From Saprospiraceae bacterium (lineage in GTDB: Bacteria > Bacteroidota > Bacteroidia > Chitinophagales > Saprospiraceae): a stretch of DNA of 64,000 nt. The notes under the pieces are model-generated. The model did no database searches. It was not told the origin of the DNA and was given only the letters and a program-made list of their open reading frames with translations. The stretch is taken from the NCBI GenBank assembly GCA_016787525.1, contig JAEUUP010000047.1, forward strand, positions 1 through 64,000, in the 5' to 3' direction. Numbering within the stretch: position 1 is the first letter of the stretch; each line of letters starts with the position of its first letter. The position numbers and the translations under genes were made by a program. Below are positions 7,864-19,299 of this stretch, one piece after another.

Positions 7864-10347
7864 CTACTCCTGAAAATAAACCCTTTTCACCCGTTCCGAA
7901 ATACTTGTAAAAACCTCATGTGCAATTGTTCCAATTGCATCCGCAAGGGTTTGAATAGACACATTGGGACCAAAAACCTCCACATCGTCACCTTCTCGCG
8001 CTTCTGGAATATCCGTTACATCAATCATTGTCATGTCCATACAGACATTGCCAACCGTGGGTGCGAGTTTGCCGTGGAGGAAAACCGAAAACTGACCACC
8101 CGACGCTGTTCGCCGCAAACCATCGGCATAACCGATGGAAATAGTGGCAATGCGACTGTCGCGATGCAAAATACCTTTGCGCGAATAACCTATGGTTTCA
8201 GATTTTGGGATGGTTTTGATTTGCGAAATGGTCGCTTTTAGGGTCTGTACAACTTGTAATTTCTGCTGCATCTCTTCTGAACTGGCCACGCCGTACATAC
8301 CTCGACCCAAGCGCACCAGATCGAAATGATATTCAGGAAAACGCACGATACCACTCGAATTCAGAACATGGCGCATGGGTTTGTAGCCCAACCCCTCAGT
8401 CAAAGTGGCGTACATGGTTTGATAACGAGAGACTTGTAAATGCGTGAAGCTATCGTGTTCGGGACCATCTGTTGCTGCCAAATGTGTGAAAATAGAAGCC
8501 ACTTTTATATACTGATGCGTTGTCAGAATACGAATCACTTCTGGTAAATCCACAGCATCGAAGCCCAAACGGTGCATACCCGTATCCAATTTAAGGTGAA
8601 TTTTAGACCGCCACTCCCCCTCAGTATTTTGCACAAACTGAACAAAATCAGTCAACACACTCAGCGAATATATCTCAGGTTCTAAATCAAAACGCAACAT
8701 GGTGTCAAAACTCGCAATTTCGGGATTCATCACCATGATAGGCGACTTGATACCCGCTTTGCGCAAAGTCACACCTTCGTCGGCATAGGCAACAGTGAGG
8801 TAATCAATGCCACGTTGTTCCAGCAAGTGTGCCACTTCATCCGAGCCACTGCCATAAGCGGAGGCTTTGACCATCGCCATCAGTTTCACAGGGTGAGGGT
8901 TGATACCCCTCAGTAAATTGCGAAAAACAATCAGATTGTGTGCCAACGCGTCAAGATTGACTTCCAGCACTGTTTTATGTGTCTTAGCCGACAGACGTGC
9001 GGCAATGCGTTCAAAACCAAACAAACGCGCCCCTTTGATAAGAATAGCAGCTTGTTGAAATTCTGCATTTTGGATTTGAGACAAGAATGCTGCTGTTGTT
9101 CTAAAATGCCTAAAATCAAGATTTTGAGGTAAAAATTGTTGTATCAAACCAATCGAATCGCCGATACCAATCAGTTTTTGTACACCTTTTTCGACCACCA
9201 AATGAGCCACTTGTTTATAAATGGCATTGGCATCGCCTGCCGTTTGCATCAAATCACTCAAGATAACCATACGCGGCAAATTGCGACTTTTTTGTACCAA
9301 CACATCGAGCGCGATGGGAAGCGAAGTCAAATCGTTGCTGTACGAATCGTTGACGATAACTGAACCATTGATGCCCGACCGCACATCCAAACGCATTGAC
9401 AGTGCTGCCAAATGTGCCAAACGCAAGGCGCATACTGAGGGGGGTATTTTGAGATGCAACATAGTCAACCAGCATGAAAAAGCATTTTCCAACATTGCTT
9501 TGTCGCTGAAAGGCAGTTGCACTTCTCGATTTTTTTTATGAAAAATGGCTTTGACGAGGGTAGAGCCATCTGTCAATACTTTTTTAGATTTGATGAACAA
9601 ATCCGCTTCTTCATTTTCAGACCAAGCTATTTTTTGAGTACCTATCAAAGCCGTTGCAACGGTTTCGGTTACGTCGTTTTTATTGTAAATCAAATATTTA
9701 GCTTTATCAAAAAGTTTGAATTTCTCTTGTAGTTTTTCAAGCCGTGAACTGAATCCAGCATCATGTGCAGCACCCAAATTCGTAAAAATGCCAATGGTGG
9801 GTTTCACAATATCTGCCAAGGTTGCCATTTCGCCAACACCTGAGATGCCGACTTCAATGATTGCTAAATCGTGTTCTGGACGAATCTGCCAAACGGACAT
9901 TGGTACGCCAATTTGGGAGTTGAAACTGGCGGGTGAACGTACGATATTGAAATCGTCGCGCAACAACTCGAACAACCATTCCTTTACAATCGTTTTGCCA
10001 TTAGAACCTGTGATACCTATAACCGTTAGGTGCGGAAATTGCGCCCGATGCTGCTTTGCCAGTGTTTGCAACCCCCTCAGTACATCGTCTGTTTTTAGAA
10101 AATTAGCGTCGCTAAAAGCTTGTGTATCAATGTTTTTAGATACCAAAAAGTTGCGCACACCTCTCAGATAAGCATCAGTGATGAAGTCGTGACCGTCGCG
10201 TTGTGCAGTCAATGCTAAAAATAAAGTTTGTTCGGGAAAAGCAATGCGGCGTGAATCAAACGCCAAGTGTTCTATGACTTGTGCAGCGTCATTTTGCAAC
10301 AACCACTCTGCATCGAGCCATTTTTGTATAGTTGATAATGAATACAT
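7864..10347 (-). CDS. Bifunctional MurF ligase / alanine racemase
   Basis: 827 residues, a fusion common in Bacteroidota. Residues 1 to about 455 are UDP-MurNAc-tripeptide:D-Ala-D-Ala ligase: P-loop GITGSNGKT near residue 112, then the Mur central and C-terminal domains. Residues about 460-827 are alanine racemase: the PLP lysine in MAMVKASAYGSG (near 490), EPEIYS and HLKLDTGMHRLG segments, and the second-domain segment GYADGLRRT with catalytic tyrosine region. The fusion couples D-alanine supply to peptidoglycan precursor completion. It carries four exact motif copies and one variant, including EGEW, LLRGINPHP and VLRGLQ, and a PPSV on the antisense. It lies 22 bp after the MFS gene, probably co-transcribed. 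Confidence 0.93.
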   Translation of the reverse strand: MYSLSTIQKWLDAEWLLQNDAAQVIEHLAFDSRRIAFPEQTLFLALTAQRDGHDFITDAYLRGVRNFLVSKNIDTQAFSDANFLKTDDVLRGLQTLAKQHRAQFPHLTVIGITGSNGKTIVKEWLFELLRDDFNIVRSPASFNSQIGVPMSVWQIRPEHDLAIIEVGISGVGEMATLADIVKPTIGIFTNLGAAHDAGFSSRLEKLQEKFKLFDKAKYLIYNKNDVTETVATALIGTQKIAWSENEEADLFIKSKKVLTDGSTLVKAIFHKKNREVQLPFSDKAMLENAFSCWLTMLHLKIPPSVCALRLAHLAALSMRLDVRSGINGSVIVNDSYSNDLTSLPIALDVLVQKSRNLPRMVILSDLMQTAGDANAIYKQVAHLVVEKGVQKLIGIGDSIGLIQQFLPQNLDFRHFRTTAAFLSQIQNAEFQQAAILIKGARLFGFERIAARLSAKTHKTVLEVNLDALAHNLIVFRNLLRGINPHPVKLMAMVKASAYGSGSDEVAHLLEQRGIDYLTVAYADEGVTLRKAGIKSPIMVMNPEIASFDTMLRFDLEPEIYSLSVLTDFVQFVQNTEGEWRSKIHLKLDTGMHRLGFDAVDLPEVIRILTTHQYIKVASIFTHLAATDGPEHDSFTHLQVSRYQTMYATLTEGLGYKPMRHVLNSSGIVRFPEYHFDLVRLGRGMYGVASSEEMQQKLQVVQTLKATISQIKTIPKSETIGYSRKGILHRDSRIATISIGYADGLRRTASGGQFSVFLHGKLAPTVGNVCMDMTMIDVTDIPEAREGDDVEVFGPNVSIQTLADAIGTIAHEVFTSISERVKRVYFQE

Positions 10348-10369
10348 AGGTTAATTCTGATAATTACAT

Positions 10370-11581
10370 TTATTCTTTCAATAAATAAAATCCTAACCAA
10401 GCAAGTGCGGACATAGCAACTATGACAATCCATAGGGTTGTGAAACCAAAAGCCGCAATAATTTGCGTTCCCAACATAGGAGATGCAATACTTGTGAGCG
10501 AATAAGCCATGCCATACAATGCCATATACTCACCTTGTCGTGTATCGCCAGAGCGCAAAGTAGCCCACGAAGTACTAAAAGGCATGACTAAAATTTCTCC
10601 AAAAGAAATAACCACCATGTACAACACAGCGACAACCCATGCCCATGAATGCGGCAAAAGGAAAAGTAAATAAGATGCCCCATAGAGTAAGATACCCAAT
10701 CGAACAAACCACATTTTAGGTCGTTTGTTCTCAATGCGAAACACCATAGGCATTTCTACTAACATCACTGTGAGGGTGTTGATGGCAGACATAACGCCGA
10801 TTTGGGCTTCTGACCAACCATAGACTTCCTTAAAAAAAACAGGCACAGTCCACATCAATTGCATAAAAACTGTTGCACCAATCAATGTTAGGAATATAAA
10901 CCCTAAATATTCTTTGTCTTTGTAAGGTGATTTTTGAGACGTTGATACTGAGGGGGTGCTTGAGCGGTGTGAAGTGTTTTTTTGAAGTGGCTGTTTTTGT
11001 TCTTTCAAATATACATGCAAAATGATGGCAGCTGCAAAAGAGGTGAAACCATCTACCCAAAACAGCCAATGCCAGCCTAACGACACCAATAAACCACCCA
11101 TCACTAATGCTAAACCTATGGCCAGATTGACAGATACCCGCATTAATGAAAATGCCCGAGTGCGTGTCGTTTCATCGCTATGTAACCGAATAGCTACTTG
11201 ATTGGCGGGGCGAAATGCTTCTGCTGTCAAACTAAATAAGAACATTGCTGTGCAAAGAGGGAAAAAGGATTCTAAGTAAACAGCAAAAAAAAGAATCACA
11301 CCACTGGTCAAAAGTGTTAGCCATTGGACACGATAATAGCCAATGCGGTCAGTTAAATAGCCCCCTACGTACTGCCCAAAAACAGAGCCTAAACCATAGA
11401 AACCCGTAACATAGCCTGCATCCCGAATACTAAAATGCAAATGTTGCGTCAAGTAGAGCGTCATAAAACACACAACCATTGTTCCTATGCGGTTGATGAG
11501 ACTGACAAACGACAACAGCCAAATGGTGCGAGAGATACCCTTGTAAGATTGGAGAAAATGTGTAAAAGCTTGTGAAATCAT
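10370..11581 (-). CDS. MFS transporter
   Basis: 403 residues, twelve predicted membrane helices in two halves joined by a hydrophilic loop around residues 190-225. The MFS motif A-like segment GGYLTDRIGYYRV follows helix 2. It resembles drug-efflux type major facilitator transporters (MdtH/YajR-like) but the substrate is unknown. The dispersed motif at 10945 falls exactly in the central cytoplasmic loop (STPSVSTSQK), a typical permissive site. It precedes murF-alr by 22 bp; a -7 box lies upstream at 11604-11611. Confidence 0.8.
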   Translation of the reverse strand: MISQAFTHFLQSYKGISRTIWLLSFVSLINRIGTMVVCFMTLYLTQHLHFSIRDAGYVTGFYGLGSVFGQYVGGYLTDRIGYYRVQWLTLLTSGVILFFAVYLESFFPLCTAMFLFSLTAEAFRPANQVAIRLHSDETTRTRAFSLMRVSVNLAIGLALVMGGLLVSLGWHWLFWVDGFTSFAAAIILHVYLKEQKQPLQKNTSHRSSTPSVSTSQKSPYKDKEYLGFIFLTLIGATVFMQLMWTVPVFFKEVYGWSEAQIGVMSAINTLTVMLVEMPMVFRIENKRPKMWFVRLGILLYGASYLLFLLPHSWAWVVAVLYMVVISFGEILVMPFSTSWATLRSGDTRQGEYMALYGMAYSLTSIASPMLGTQIIAAFGFTTLWIVIVAMSALAWLGFYLLKE

Positions 11582-11603
11582 GGACTGTTTGAATTTTAGG
11601 AGG

Positions 11604-11611
11604 CAAAATTA
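11604..11611 (-). promoter_or_regulatory. -7 promoter box TAATTTTG for the MFS-murF/alr unit
   Basis: The minus strand reads TAATTTTG 22 bp before the start codon of the MFS gene, matching TAnnTTTG. Confidence 0.5.
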
Positions 11612-11725
11612 ATATCAAAACGTTTCTATTAGGGTTTATCTCTGGTTGATAATTCTTGATTTGGCAACAACACCCTTAGTATTCATAAGATTTCGATCTT
11701 TAAAAAAGTTCAGACACAACACGAA

Positions 11726-11761
11726 AAAAGCCTTTGACTCAACAAAGAATCAAAGGCTTTT
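11726..11761 (-). terminator. Intrinsic terminator of the small gene ending at 11782
   Basis: AAAAGCCTTTGA (11726-11737) pairs with TCAAAGGCTTTT (11750-11761) around a 12-nt loop; on the minus strand a T-run follows the stem. It lies 20 bp past the stop codon. Confidence 0.8.
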
Positions 11762-11781
11762 GTCACTTATTTATAAGAAAT

Positions 11782-12018
11782 TTAGAAATGCGGCTGGTGT
11801 GCAGATTGACGGCTGTAAGCCATAATGCGGTCAAGAACAGATTCAGAAGGGTTGAATAAGACTTTCGGCAAGGCGTTTTTTGCGTCACGTAACATTTCTA
11901 ATTCGTAAGCTAATTCGTCGTTTGTATTAAGTTCATTGCGCAAAGCTAATTCTTCTCTCAACGACAAATCGTTATAAATAAGGCTCACTAAGTTGTTTTT
12001 TGTAGAGATTTTATCCAT
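11782..12018 (-). CDS. Small conserved acidic protein, 78 residues
   Basis: From the internal ATG at 12018 the protein begins MDKISTKNNLVSLIYNDLS and is helical and charged (REELALRNELNTNDELAYELEML), ending in SRQSAHQPHF. A longer frame to 12066 adds 16 residues that look unstructured, so I prefer the internal start. The pattern (short helix, EL-rich segment, LPKV, then SPSESVLDRIMAYSRQ-like end) is a recurring Bacteroidota small hypothetical family as far as I recall; it has no cysteines or DNA-binding signature. Function unknown. It has its own terminator. Confidence 0.6.
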   Translation of the reverse strand: MDKISTKNNLVSLIYNDLSLREELALRNELNTNDELAYELEMLRDAKNALPKVLFNPSESVLDRIMAYSRQSAHQPHF

Positions 12019-12299
12019 TCGCAGATTTAAACTTGTTTGATGATGATGAAAATATGTTTGCTTCAAAATACTCTATAAAAACTGAAATACCATCAAATTA
12101 TTGTTCCAATCACAAATATTTTATAAAAAAAATAATTTTTCACGATTTTGATTTAACCTTTATTTCAAGTCATAATGTTTACTTTTATTTTGACTGAAAA
12201 AGAATGTCACATTTTTTTGAAATTTTGTTTACAATAAAAATCGAGTGATTGTTTATTTGAAGCATAATTCAATCAAACAAAAATCTCTGTCTTCAATCA

Positions 12300-12737
12300 A
12301 TGAAATTTATATTCGCTTTGTCAATCATTCTTCTATCACTCACTTCTTGCCAAAAAGAAGCGTTTACTGAAACCACACCAACTGAATCAGTGACCAAAAC
12401 CTTGGTTTCTTTCTCAACAGTGGATGCTGTGAAAAACTTCGTCAATGGCAAATGGGCTTGGACAGAATCGGTGGTCAAACAACGCACAGGACAAACTGTT
12501 ACGACTTCACCTGCTACTTCAGGCATTCAAAAAGAAATCAGCCTTGTTAACAACAATATCATCATCATCGAAAACGGCAGACAAACTGTTTCTGAAAGCT
12601 ATACACTCACTAAAACCGAAGCAGGTTGGTTGTTTGAAGGAGGCGGCTGTTCGGGCATTTTATATCGCATTGGCGACCGTTTGATCATCGCAGGTTCTAT
12701 CATGGACAAATCAGATGATTATTTTGCAAGAAGATAA
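12300..12737 (+). CDS. Putative lipoprotein, 145 residues
   Basis: The N-terminus has a short basic start, a hydrophobic stretch of about 12 residues and the lipobox LTSC at residues 14-17, so the mature protein would start at Cys17 and be anchored in a membrane. The rest (about 125 residues) is Thr/Ser-rich then beta-rich (SESYTLTKTEAGWLFEGGGCSG), resembling a small lipocalin-like or calycin-like domain, but I do not recognise a family. Preceded by about 230 bp of very AT-rich non-coding DNA with nothing identifiable and followed by a strong terminator. Confidence 0.7.
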   Translation: MKFIFALSIILLSLTSCQKEAFTETTPTESVTKTLVSFSTVDAVKNFVNGKWAWTESVVKQRTGQTVTTSPATSGIQKEISLVNNNIIIIENGRQTVSESYTLTKTEAGWLFEGGGCSGILYRIGDRLIIAGSIMDKSDDYFARR

Positions 12738-12787
12738 ATTTTACGTTCAGCAATATCATAACCATTTATTTTTATTTCAAAATTTGT

Positions 12788-12822
12788 CAAAAGCCTAACT
12801 TGTTCCCCAAGTTAGGCTTTTG
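12788..12822 (+). terminator. Intrinsic terminator after the lipoprotein gene
   Basis: CAAAAGCCTAACTTG (12788-12802) pairs perfectly with CAAGTTAGGCTTTTG (12808-12822); loop of 5 nt; T-rich on both sides, so it may work in both directions. Confidence 0.85.
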
Positions 12823-12890
12823 TTTGTTAAGAGAGGGGTAAAATTTTTTAAGATTTACATCAGAAAACAGAAAACAAACAAAAAGTACAT

Positions 12891-12898
12891 TATTTTTG
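12891..12898 (+). promoter_or_regulatory. -7 promoter box TATTTTTG for ligA
   Basis: TATTTTTG lies 50 bp before the ligA ATG and matches TAnnTTTG. No -33 TTTG is clear. Confidence 0.45.
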
Positions 12899-12942
12899 CA
12901 AAATAATAAATTTTGTTTTTTATTTAAAATAAAAAGTTTTAA

Positions 12943-15090
<2,148 letters not shown>

Positions 15091-15168
15091 GATTTGATAA
15101 AAAGACTATTGATTTGAATTTAAAAGAACTTGAAAATAGATTGTTTTCAAATTATCTTATATTTTTAC

Positions 15169-16071
15169 CTATTGAAGCAAATCCTTTAATGCAGTATCTA
15201 ATATAGGAAATTTAAAGCTAAATCCTTGTTTTTCAACTTTTTGAGAAGAAACGCGCGTGCTACCTAAAACCGTAGCCGCCATTTCACCCATTGCCAACCG
15301 TAAAGCGAAAGTAGGCGCAGATTGAAGTAAATAGCCACCGCCTTTCGCTTTTGATAAGGTTTTTGTAAAATCATAATTGGTCTCTGGGTTGGGTGCAACA
15401 GCATTGTAAATGCCGTTCATTGCCTCATTTTCGAGGGCAAATTGAAACAAACGACACATATCTTCGATGTGAATCCACGAAATATACTGCTTACCATTGC
15501 CGAAATAAACGGCTAAACGCGCCATAAACGGCTTCAACATTTCGGCTAATGCACCCCCCTCAGTACTCAGTACGATACCGATGCGCAAAGTGACTGTCCG
15601 TACACCTGCCTTACGCACTTCATCAATAGCATTTTCCCATGCAACGGTACTTTCTGCTAAAAAACCAGTGCCAGCTTCATCTTCTTCGGTCATCCAGTCG
15701 TCGCCTCGGTCGGCATAGAAACCAATTGCAGAAGCTGATATATAGGCTTTGATACTGTGATTGACCGTTCGCAAATAGTTGTCAATCAATAAATTACCCG
15801 AAGTGCGACTTTCAATGATGATGCGCTTTCGCTCATCCGACCAACGTTTGTCCACAATACCTGCACCCGCCAAATTGATGATGGCATCTGCACCATCGAA
15901 AGCTTTTTTGTCATAAATACCTTTTTCGGGTTGCCACGCATAGGTTGGAAACTCGGCATTCAAGTCTCCTTTTCGACTCAAATGGGTCACATGATAGCCT
16001 TGCCCCCTCAGTAATCGGCTCAATTTTGTCCCAATTAGACCTGTTCCGCCTGCGATTAATATGTTTTTCAT
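15169..16071 (-). CDS. TIGR01777 family NAD(P)-dependent epimerase/oxidoreductase
   Basis: 300 residues. The Rossmann motif GGTGLIGTKLSRLL is at residues 8-21. Further family marks are INLAGAGIVDKRWS, RTVTLRIGIVLS and a WIHIEDMC segment, followed by a C-terminal DUF1731-like domain (GEMAATVLGSTRVSSQKV). This is the YfcH-like SDR family of unknown substrate. Two motif copies: RLLRGQG in the Rossmann helix and LSTEGGA in the loop after the LRIGIVL strand. The gene converges on ligA. Confidence 0.88.
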   Translation of the reverse strand: MKNILIAGGTGLIGTKLSRLLRGQGYHVTHLSRKGDLNAEFPTYAWQPEKGIYDKKAFDGADAIINLAGAGIVDKRWSDERKRIIIESRTSGNLLIDNYLRTVNHSIKAYISASAIGFYADRGDDWMTEEDEAGTGFLAESTVAWENAIDEVRKAGVRTVTLRIGIVLSTEGGALAEMLKPFMARLAVYFGNGKQYISWIHIEDMCRLFQFALENEAMNGIYNAVAPNPETNYDFTKTLSKAKGGGYLLQSAPTFALRLAMGEMAATVLGSTRVSSQKVEKQGFSFKFPILDTALKDLLQ

Positions 16072-16133
16072 GTCTTTTTTGAGAATAGAACACCTCTGAC
16101 GTTTTTATGTTCATGCTGGGGTAAAAAATACTT

Positions 16134-16164
16134 AGGGGGTGTCCCGAATATCGGAACTCCCCCT
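16134..16164 (-). terminator. Intrinsic terminator of the barrel-protein gene
   Basis: AGGGGGTGTCCC and GGAACTCCCCCT pair with two weak positions around a 7-nt loop; on the minus strand TATTTTTT follows soon after. It is 28 bp past the stop at 16192. The G-run is not part of the dispersed motif. Confidence 0.65.
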
Positions 16165-16191
16165 TTCGATATGCAAAAACAATGAGTTGCC

Positions 16192-16782
16192 TTAGAATTT
16201 TGTCTTCTTCTTGCCCGTATCCGCCGCTTCACCGCCACCGAAGCGATAGCCGACAGAGAATTTGAAGTAGCCGTCAATGTTTAGAATCGGAATATCAGCA
16301 ATATTCACACTTCCTTGTTCATTCGAATATTTGCTGTACAATTTGCGACCAATGCCGCCACCTACTTCAAAAATGACGTTGTTGCGAGAGACCCATTTGT
16401 AACCCAAAGCCAAACCTGCACCCATGCGATTACGTTTGAAACTGGCACTTGACCCGACTGAGTCTGCTTTAAAGTTGCTCGAACCACCACGTAAATAAAC
16501 GCCTGCATAGAATTTATCAATACCTTTCTCTGGTGAGAAATAGTATTTGCCATAAAAGCCGTAACCAACCCCTGTTGATTTAAAGTCTTGATTGTCAATA
16601 GTAAGTTTGTACCAACTTGCGCCAAAATATGGCTCAATACCGATATTGTCTTTGACAGCAAACTCAGCTGACACGTCTGGGCTTGAGAATATAGCACCAA
16701 TAGGGTTGATTTTCAATTCGATTTGTGCAAAAGCGGTTGAAAAACTCAAAACAGCGGCGATTAAAGTGAGTAATTGTTTCAT
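16192..16782 (-). CDS. Outer-membrane beta-barrel-like protein
   Basis: 196 residues with an N-terminal signal peptide (hydrophobic stretch ending TAFAQ, cleavage after AFA or AQ). The mature part has alternating hydrophobic/aromatic strands (YFGASWYKL, GFYGKYYFS, GVYLRGGSS, AGLALGYKWV, FKFSVGYRFGGG) typical of an 8-stranded outer-membrane barrel (DUF3575-like or OmpW-like). No enzymatic motif. It is one of two envelope genes facing the same way. No copies of the dispersed motif. Confidence 0.7.
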   Translation of the reverse strand: MKQLLTLIAAVLSFSTAFAQIELKINPIGAIFSSPDVSAEFAVKDNIGIEPYFGASWYKLTIDNQDFKSTGVGYGFYGKYYFSPEKGIDKFYAGVYLRGGSSNFKADSVGSSASFKRNRMGAGLALGYKWVSRNNVIFEVGGGIGRKLYSKYSNEQGSVNIADIPILNIDGYFKFSVGYRFGGGEAADTGKKKTKF

Positions 16783-16830
16783 AAAAATTTAAATTAAAAA
16801 GTTGATTAAATAAGATGATTTCATAACATT

Positions 16831-17169
16831 TTATCTGTCGTAGTAACGGTCGTATTTTTTTCTTTGTCCTGGGGCATAGTCGCGACCACGTCCGTGATGG
16901 TGTCTGTCGTTGCCTCTTGAGTCGCAACGAGGAGGCGCATATTCCCATTGTCCTGGAATCCAAACATCACGCCGTGTATAGCGGTCATAAACATAATGTC
17001 CTTCGACCCAAACATAGTCACGACCTGGGCAGGGTGGACGTTCGACAACGACCACACGAGGCGGTGGCGGCGCACCAATTCTCACTTGCACCAATTGTGC
17101 CGACACATTTTGGACAAAAAAGAAGCAAAGAAAAAACAAAGAATTTAAAACAGTAGTTAAATGTTTCAT
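16831..17169 (-). CDS. Secreted YXWXGXW-type repeat protein
   Basis: 112 residues from the ATG at 17169 (the longer frame starts 11 codons earlier and would spoil the signal peptide). The signal peptide is hydrophobic (SLFFLCFFFVQNVSAQ). The mature protein is Pro/Arg-rich and has two related repeats, DYVWVEGHYVYD and DVWIPGQWEYAPP, the WXXGXW pattern of BcpO-related proteins. The tail is very basic (RHHHGRGRDY...). Such proteins are small exported proteins of unknown role in envelope stress or surface structure. A -7 box lies at 17200-17207. Confidence 0.65.
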   Translation of the reverse strand: MKHLTTVLNSLFFLCFFFVQNVSAQLVQVRIGAPPPPRVVVVERPPCPGRDYVWVEGHYVYDRYTRRDVWIPGQWEYAPPRCDSRGNDRHHHGRGRDYAPGQRKKYDRYYDR

Positions 17170-17199
17170 GTTGAAAGTATTTAGAAGTGATTTATAAAG

Positions 17200-17207
17200 C
17201 AAAGGTA
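17200..17207 (-). promoter_or_regulatory. -7 promoter box TACCTTTG
   Basis: Minus strand TACCTTTG, matching TAnnTTTG, 30 bp before the chosen start of the YXWXGXW protein; this supports the internal ATG at 17169. Confidence 0.5.
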
Positions 17208-17287
17208 GGTCGTAAAAGATTAGGCTAAGGTTAAAGCAATTTTAAAGTCCGTTAAAGAGAGGTTAAAAGAAAACCGATTTTTAACGC

Positions 17288-17295
17288 TATTTTTG
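17288..17295 (+). promoter_or_regulatory. -7 promoter box TATTTTTG
   Basis: TATTTTTG followed by CCC, 25 bp before the ATG of the hydrolase gene, matching TAnnTTTG; likely drives the hydrolase and the downstream isomerase. Confidence 0.5.
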
Positions 17296-17320
17296 CCCAA
17301 CACAACCAAAAAGAAGAAAA

Positions 17321-18124
17321 ATGGAGCTGAATTATAAAGAATTTGGGACGGGCGAGCCAGTTGTCATCTTGCATGGCTTGTTCGGGACGCTTGACAATTG
17401 GCAAACAATCGCTAAAAAACTGGCGGAAGAATACACGGTTTTCATTCTTGACTTGCCCAATCATGGTCGCTCGCCGCATACTGAGGGGGAGATTGACTAC
17501 GAAATGATGGCGGACGCACTGGCTGAGTTTATGCTCGACCATTGGATTTATGAGACTCGCATTATTGGTCATTCGATGGGCGGTAAGTTGGCGATGCAGT
17601 TCGCTTTGTCGCATCCGCACATTGTGAAGAAGTTGGCGGTGATTGACATCGCACCACGATTGTACAGAAGCGGACATGAGGACGTATTCAACGCCCTGTT
17701 TGCAGTGAATTTGGCGACTTTGCAAGATAGAAAAGAGGCAGAAGCCATCTTGATGGATAAATTGAATGGCGATGTGGGGACAGTACAGTTTTTGTTGAAA
17801 AATCTGACACGTAATAATCCGTTCAATAGCACGGATAATACTGAGGGGGGCGGTTTTGAGTGGAAAATGAACTTGCAGGGTTTATTCGATAACTATAACA
17901 ATATCTTGCAAGCTCCTGTGGGTGAACCTTTTGAGAAACCAACTCTTTTTATACGTGGTGGAGAGTCGAAATACATTAAAGATGCTGATTTTGCAACCAT
18001 CAAACAATTATTTCCAAAGGCACAGATAGAAACCATAGAAGGTGCAGGACATTGGGTTCATGCTGACAAACCGAGAGAGTTGACAACTTTATTGCACCGT
18101 TTTTTGATGTCAGAAATTTATTAA
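17321..18124 (+). CDS. Alpha/beta-fold hydrolase (YbfF-like)
   Basis: 267 residues. Alpha/beta hydrolase signatures: HGLFGTLDNW (oxyanion loop, about 20), DLPNHGRS, the nucleophile elbow GHSMGGK (Ser about 88), and GAGHWVHADKP containing the catalytic His near 246. Closest to the esterase group that includes E. coli YbfF; physiological ester unknown. Two motif copies read PHTEGEID right after the NHGRS strand and NTEGGGFEW in the cap region. It ends 18 bp before the isomerase gene, suggesting an operon. Confidence 0.85.
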   Translation: MELNYKEFGTGEPVVILHGLFGTLDNWQTIAKKLAEEYTVFILDLPNHGRSPHTEGEIDYEMMADALAEFMLDHWIYETRIIGHSMGGKLAMQFALSHPHIVKKLAVIDIAPRLYRSGHEDVFNALFAVNLATLQDRKEAEAILMDKLNGDVGTVQFLLKNLTRNNPFNSTDNTEGGGFEWKMNLQGLFDNYNNILQAPVGEPFEKPTLFIRGGESKYIKDADFATIKQLFPKAQIETIEGAGHWVHADKPRELTTLLHRFLMSEIY

Positions 18125-18142
18125 ATCCAAAATAAGAACAAC

Positions 18143-19171
18143 TTGGATCATTTAGAACTAAAAAATGAAGACCCAAATGCGGTCAATCGCAAACGAGACC
18201 ACATTGAGTTGGCACTCAAATCGCAAATCAATAAGCTCGATACACGCTTTTACTATGAGCCACTTTTTGCGGCACATCCCGACAAAAACAGTTTGAAGCC
18301 TTTTACTTTTTTGAAGAAAACGATGAAAGTGCCGATGTGGGTCAGCAGTATGACGGGCGGAACAGAGATGGCGCGCATCATCAACCGCAATTTGGCACGC
18401 GCATGTGGTGAATTTGGCTTTGGTATGGGTTTAGGTTCGTGTCGGCAATTGTTGCACTCTGATGAGCATCTCGACGACTTTCGCGTGCGCTCGCTCATGG
18501 GTGACGGTGTGCCATTGTTTGCCAATCTGGGTATTGCACAGTTGGAAACTTTGATTGAACGCGACGACATACACCTCATTACACAACTTTTAGAGAAATT
18601 AGAAGCCGATGGTTTAATCATTCATGTCAACCCGATGCAAGAATGGTTGCAACCCGAAGGCGATAGATTTCAAAAACCACCGATTGAGACCATCAAAACC
18701 CTGATTGCAGAGTTAAATTATCCTTTGATAGTCAAAGAAGTAGGACAGGGCTTTGGCTATGAAAGTCTCAAAGCCTTGTTGCAGTTACCTTTGGCAGCAG
18801 TGGATTTTGCCGCAGCAGGTGGTACGAGCTTCTCAAAGCTCGAATTACTGAGGGGGGCATCGGAGCAGCAAAAAATGTACGGTGCGTTGGCACATATCGG
18901 TCATTCAGCAACAGAAATGGTGGATTTTACCAATCACATCGTTGCCGAATTAGGCGACGACTTGAAATGCCAACAGGTCATTGTATCGGGTGGTATCCAA
19001 GACTTTCTCGATGGGTTTTATTGTATCAAAAAATTGGCTTTACCTGCCATTTATGGTCAAGCTTCCGCTTTTTTGAAACACGCACAAGGCGATTATGCGG
19101 ATTTGAAAACATTTGTCGAAATGCAGATTCGAGGTTTGGAACTGGCAGAGGCGTTTTTGAGGGTGCGGTAA
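18143..19171 (+). CDS. fni: Type 2 isopentenyl-diphosphate delta-isomerase
   Basis: 342 residues. An FMN- and NADPH-dependent enzyme interconverting IPP and DMAPP for isoprenoids. Seen: RKRDHIELAL near residue 17, MSSMTGGTE-like core (VSSMTGGTEMARIIN), HVNPMQEWLQPEGDR, VKEVGQGFG and DFAAAGGTSFSKLE, all family hallmarks. The frame opens with TTG at 18143; no in-frame ATG is available before the conserved RKRDH segment, so TTG is the likely start. One motif copy (18845) reads ELLRGASEQQ directly after the GGTSFSKLE segment. Confidence 0.9.
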   Translation: MDHLELKNEDPNAVNRKRDHIELALKSQINKLDTRFYYEPLFAAHPDKNSLKPFTFLKKTMKVPMWVSSMTGGTEMARIINRNLARACGEFGFGMGLGSCRQLLHSDEHLDDFRVRSLMGDGVPLFANLGIAQLETLIERDDIHLITQLLEKLEADGLIIHVNPMQEWLQPEGDRFQKPPIETIKTLIAELNYPLIVKEVGQGFGYESLKALLQLPLAAVDFAAAGGTSFSKLELLRGASEQQKMYGALAHIGHSATEMVDFTNHIVAELGDDLKCQQVIVSGGIQDFLDGFYCIKKLALPAIYGQASAFLKHAQGDYADLKTFVEMQIRGLELAEAFLRVR

Positions 19172-19299
19172 GATATTTGAGTAAGAATGATAGTTTTGTA
19201 AATTGTAAACAGCGATTGTTTTGTTTGTGAAAATTTTATAATCAATTATTTATAAGGTATTTGTGCTAAGATTAAGCAGGAAAAAGACGGGTCAATACT

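Noticed and set aside
9716-10171. 151-codon plus-strand frame opposite murF-alr
   Set aside because: Entirely within the conserved MurF part of the fusion gene; no plausible protein features.
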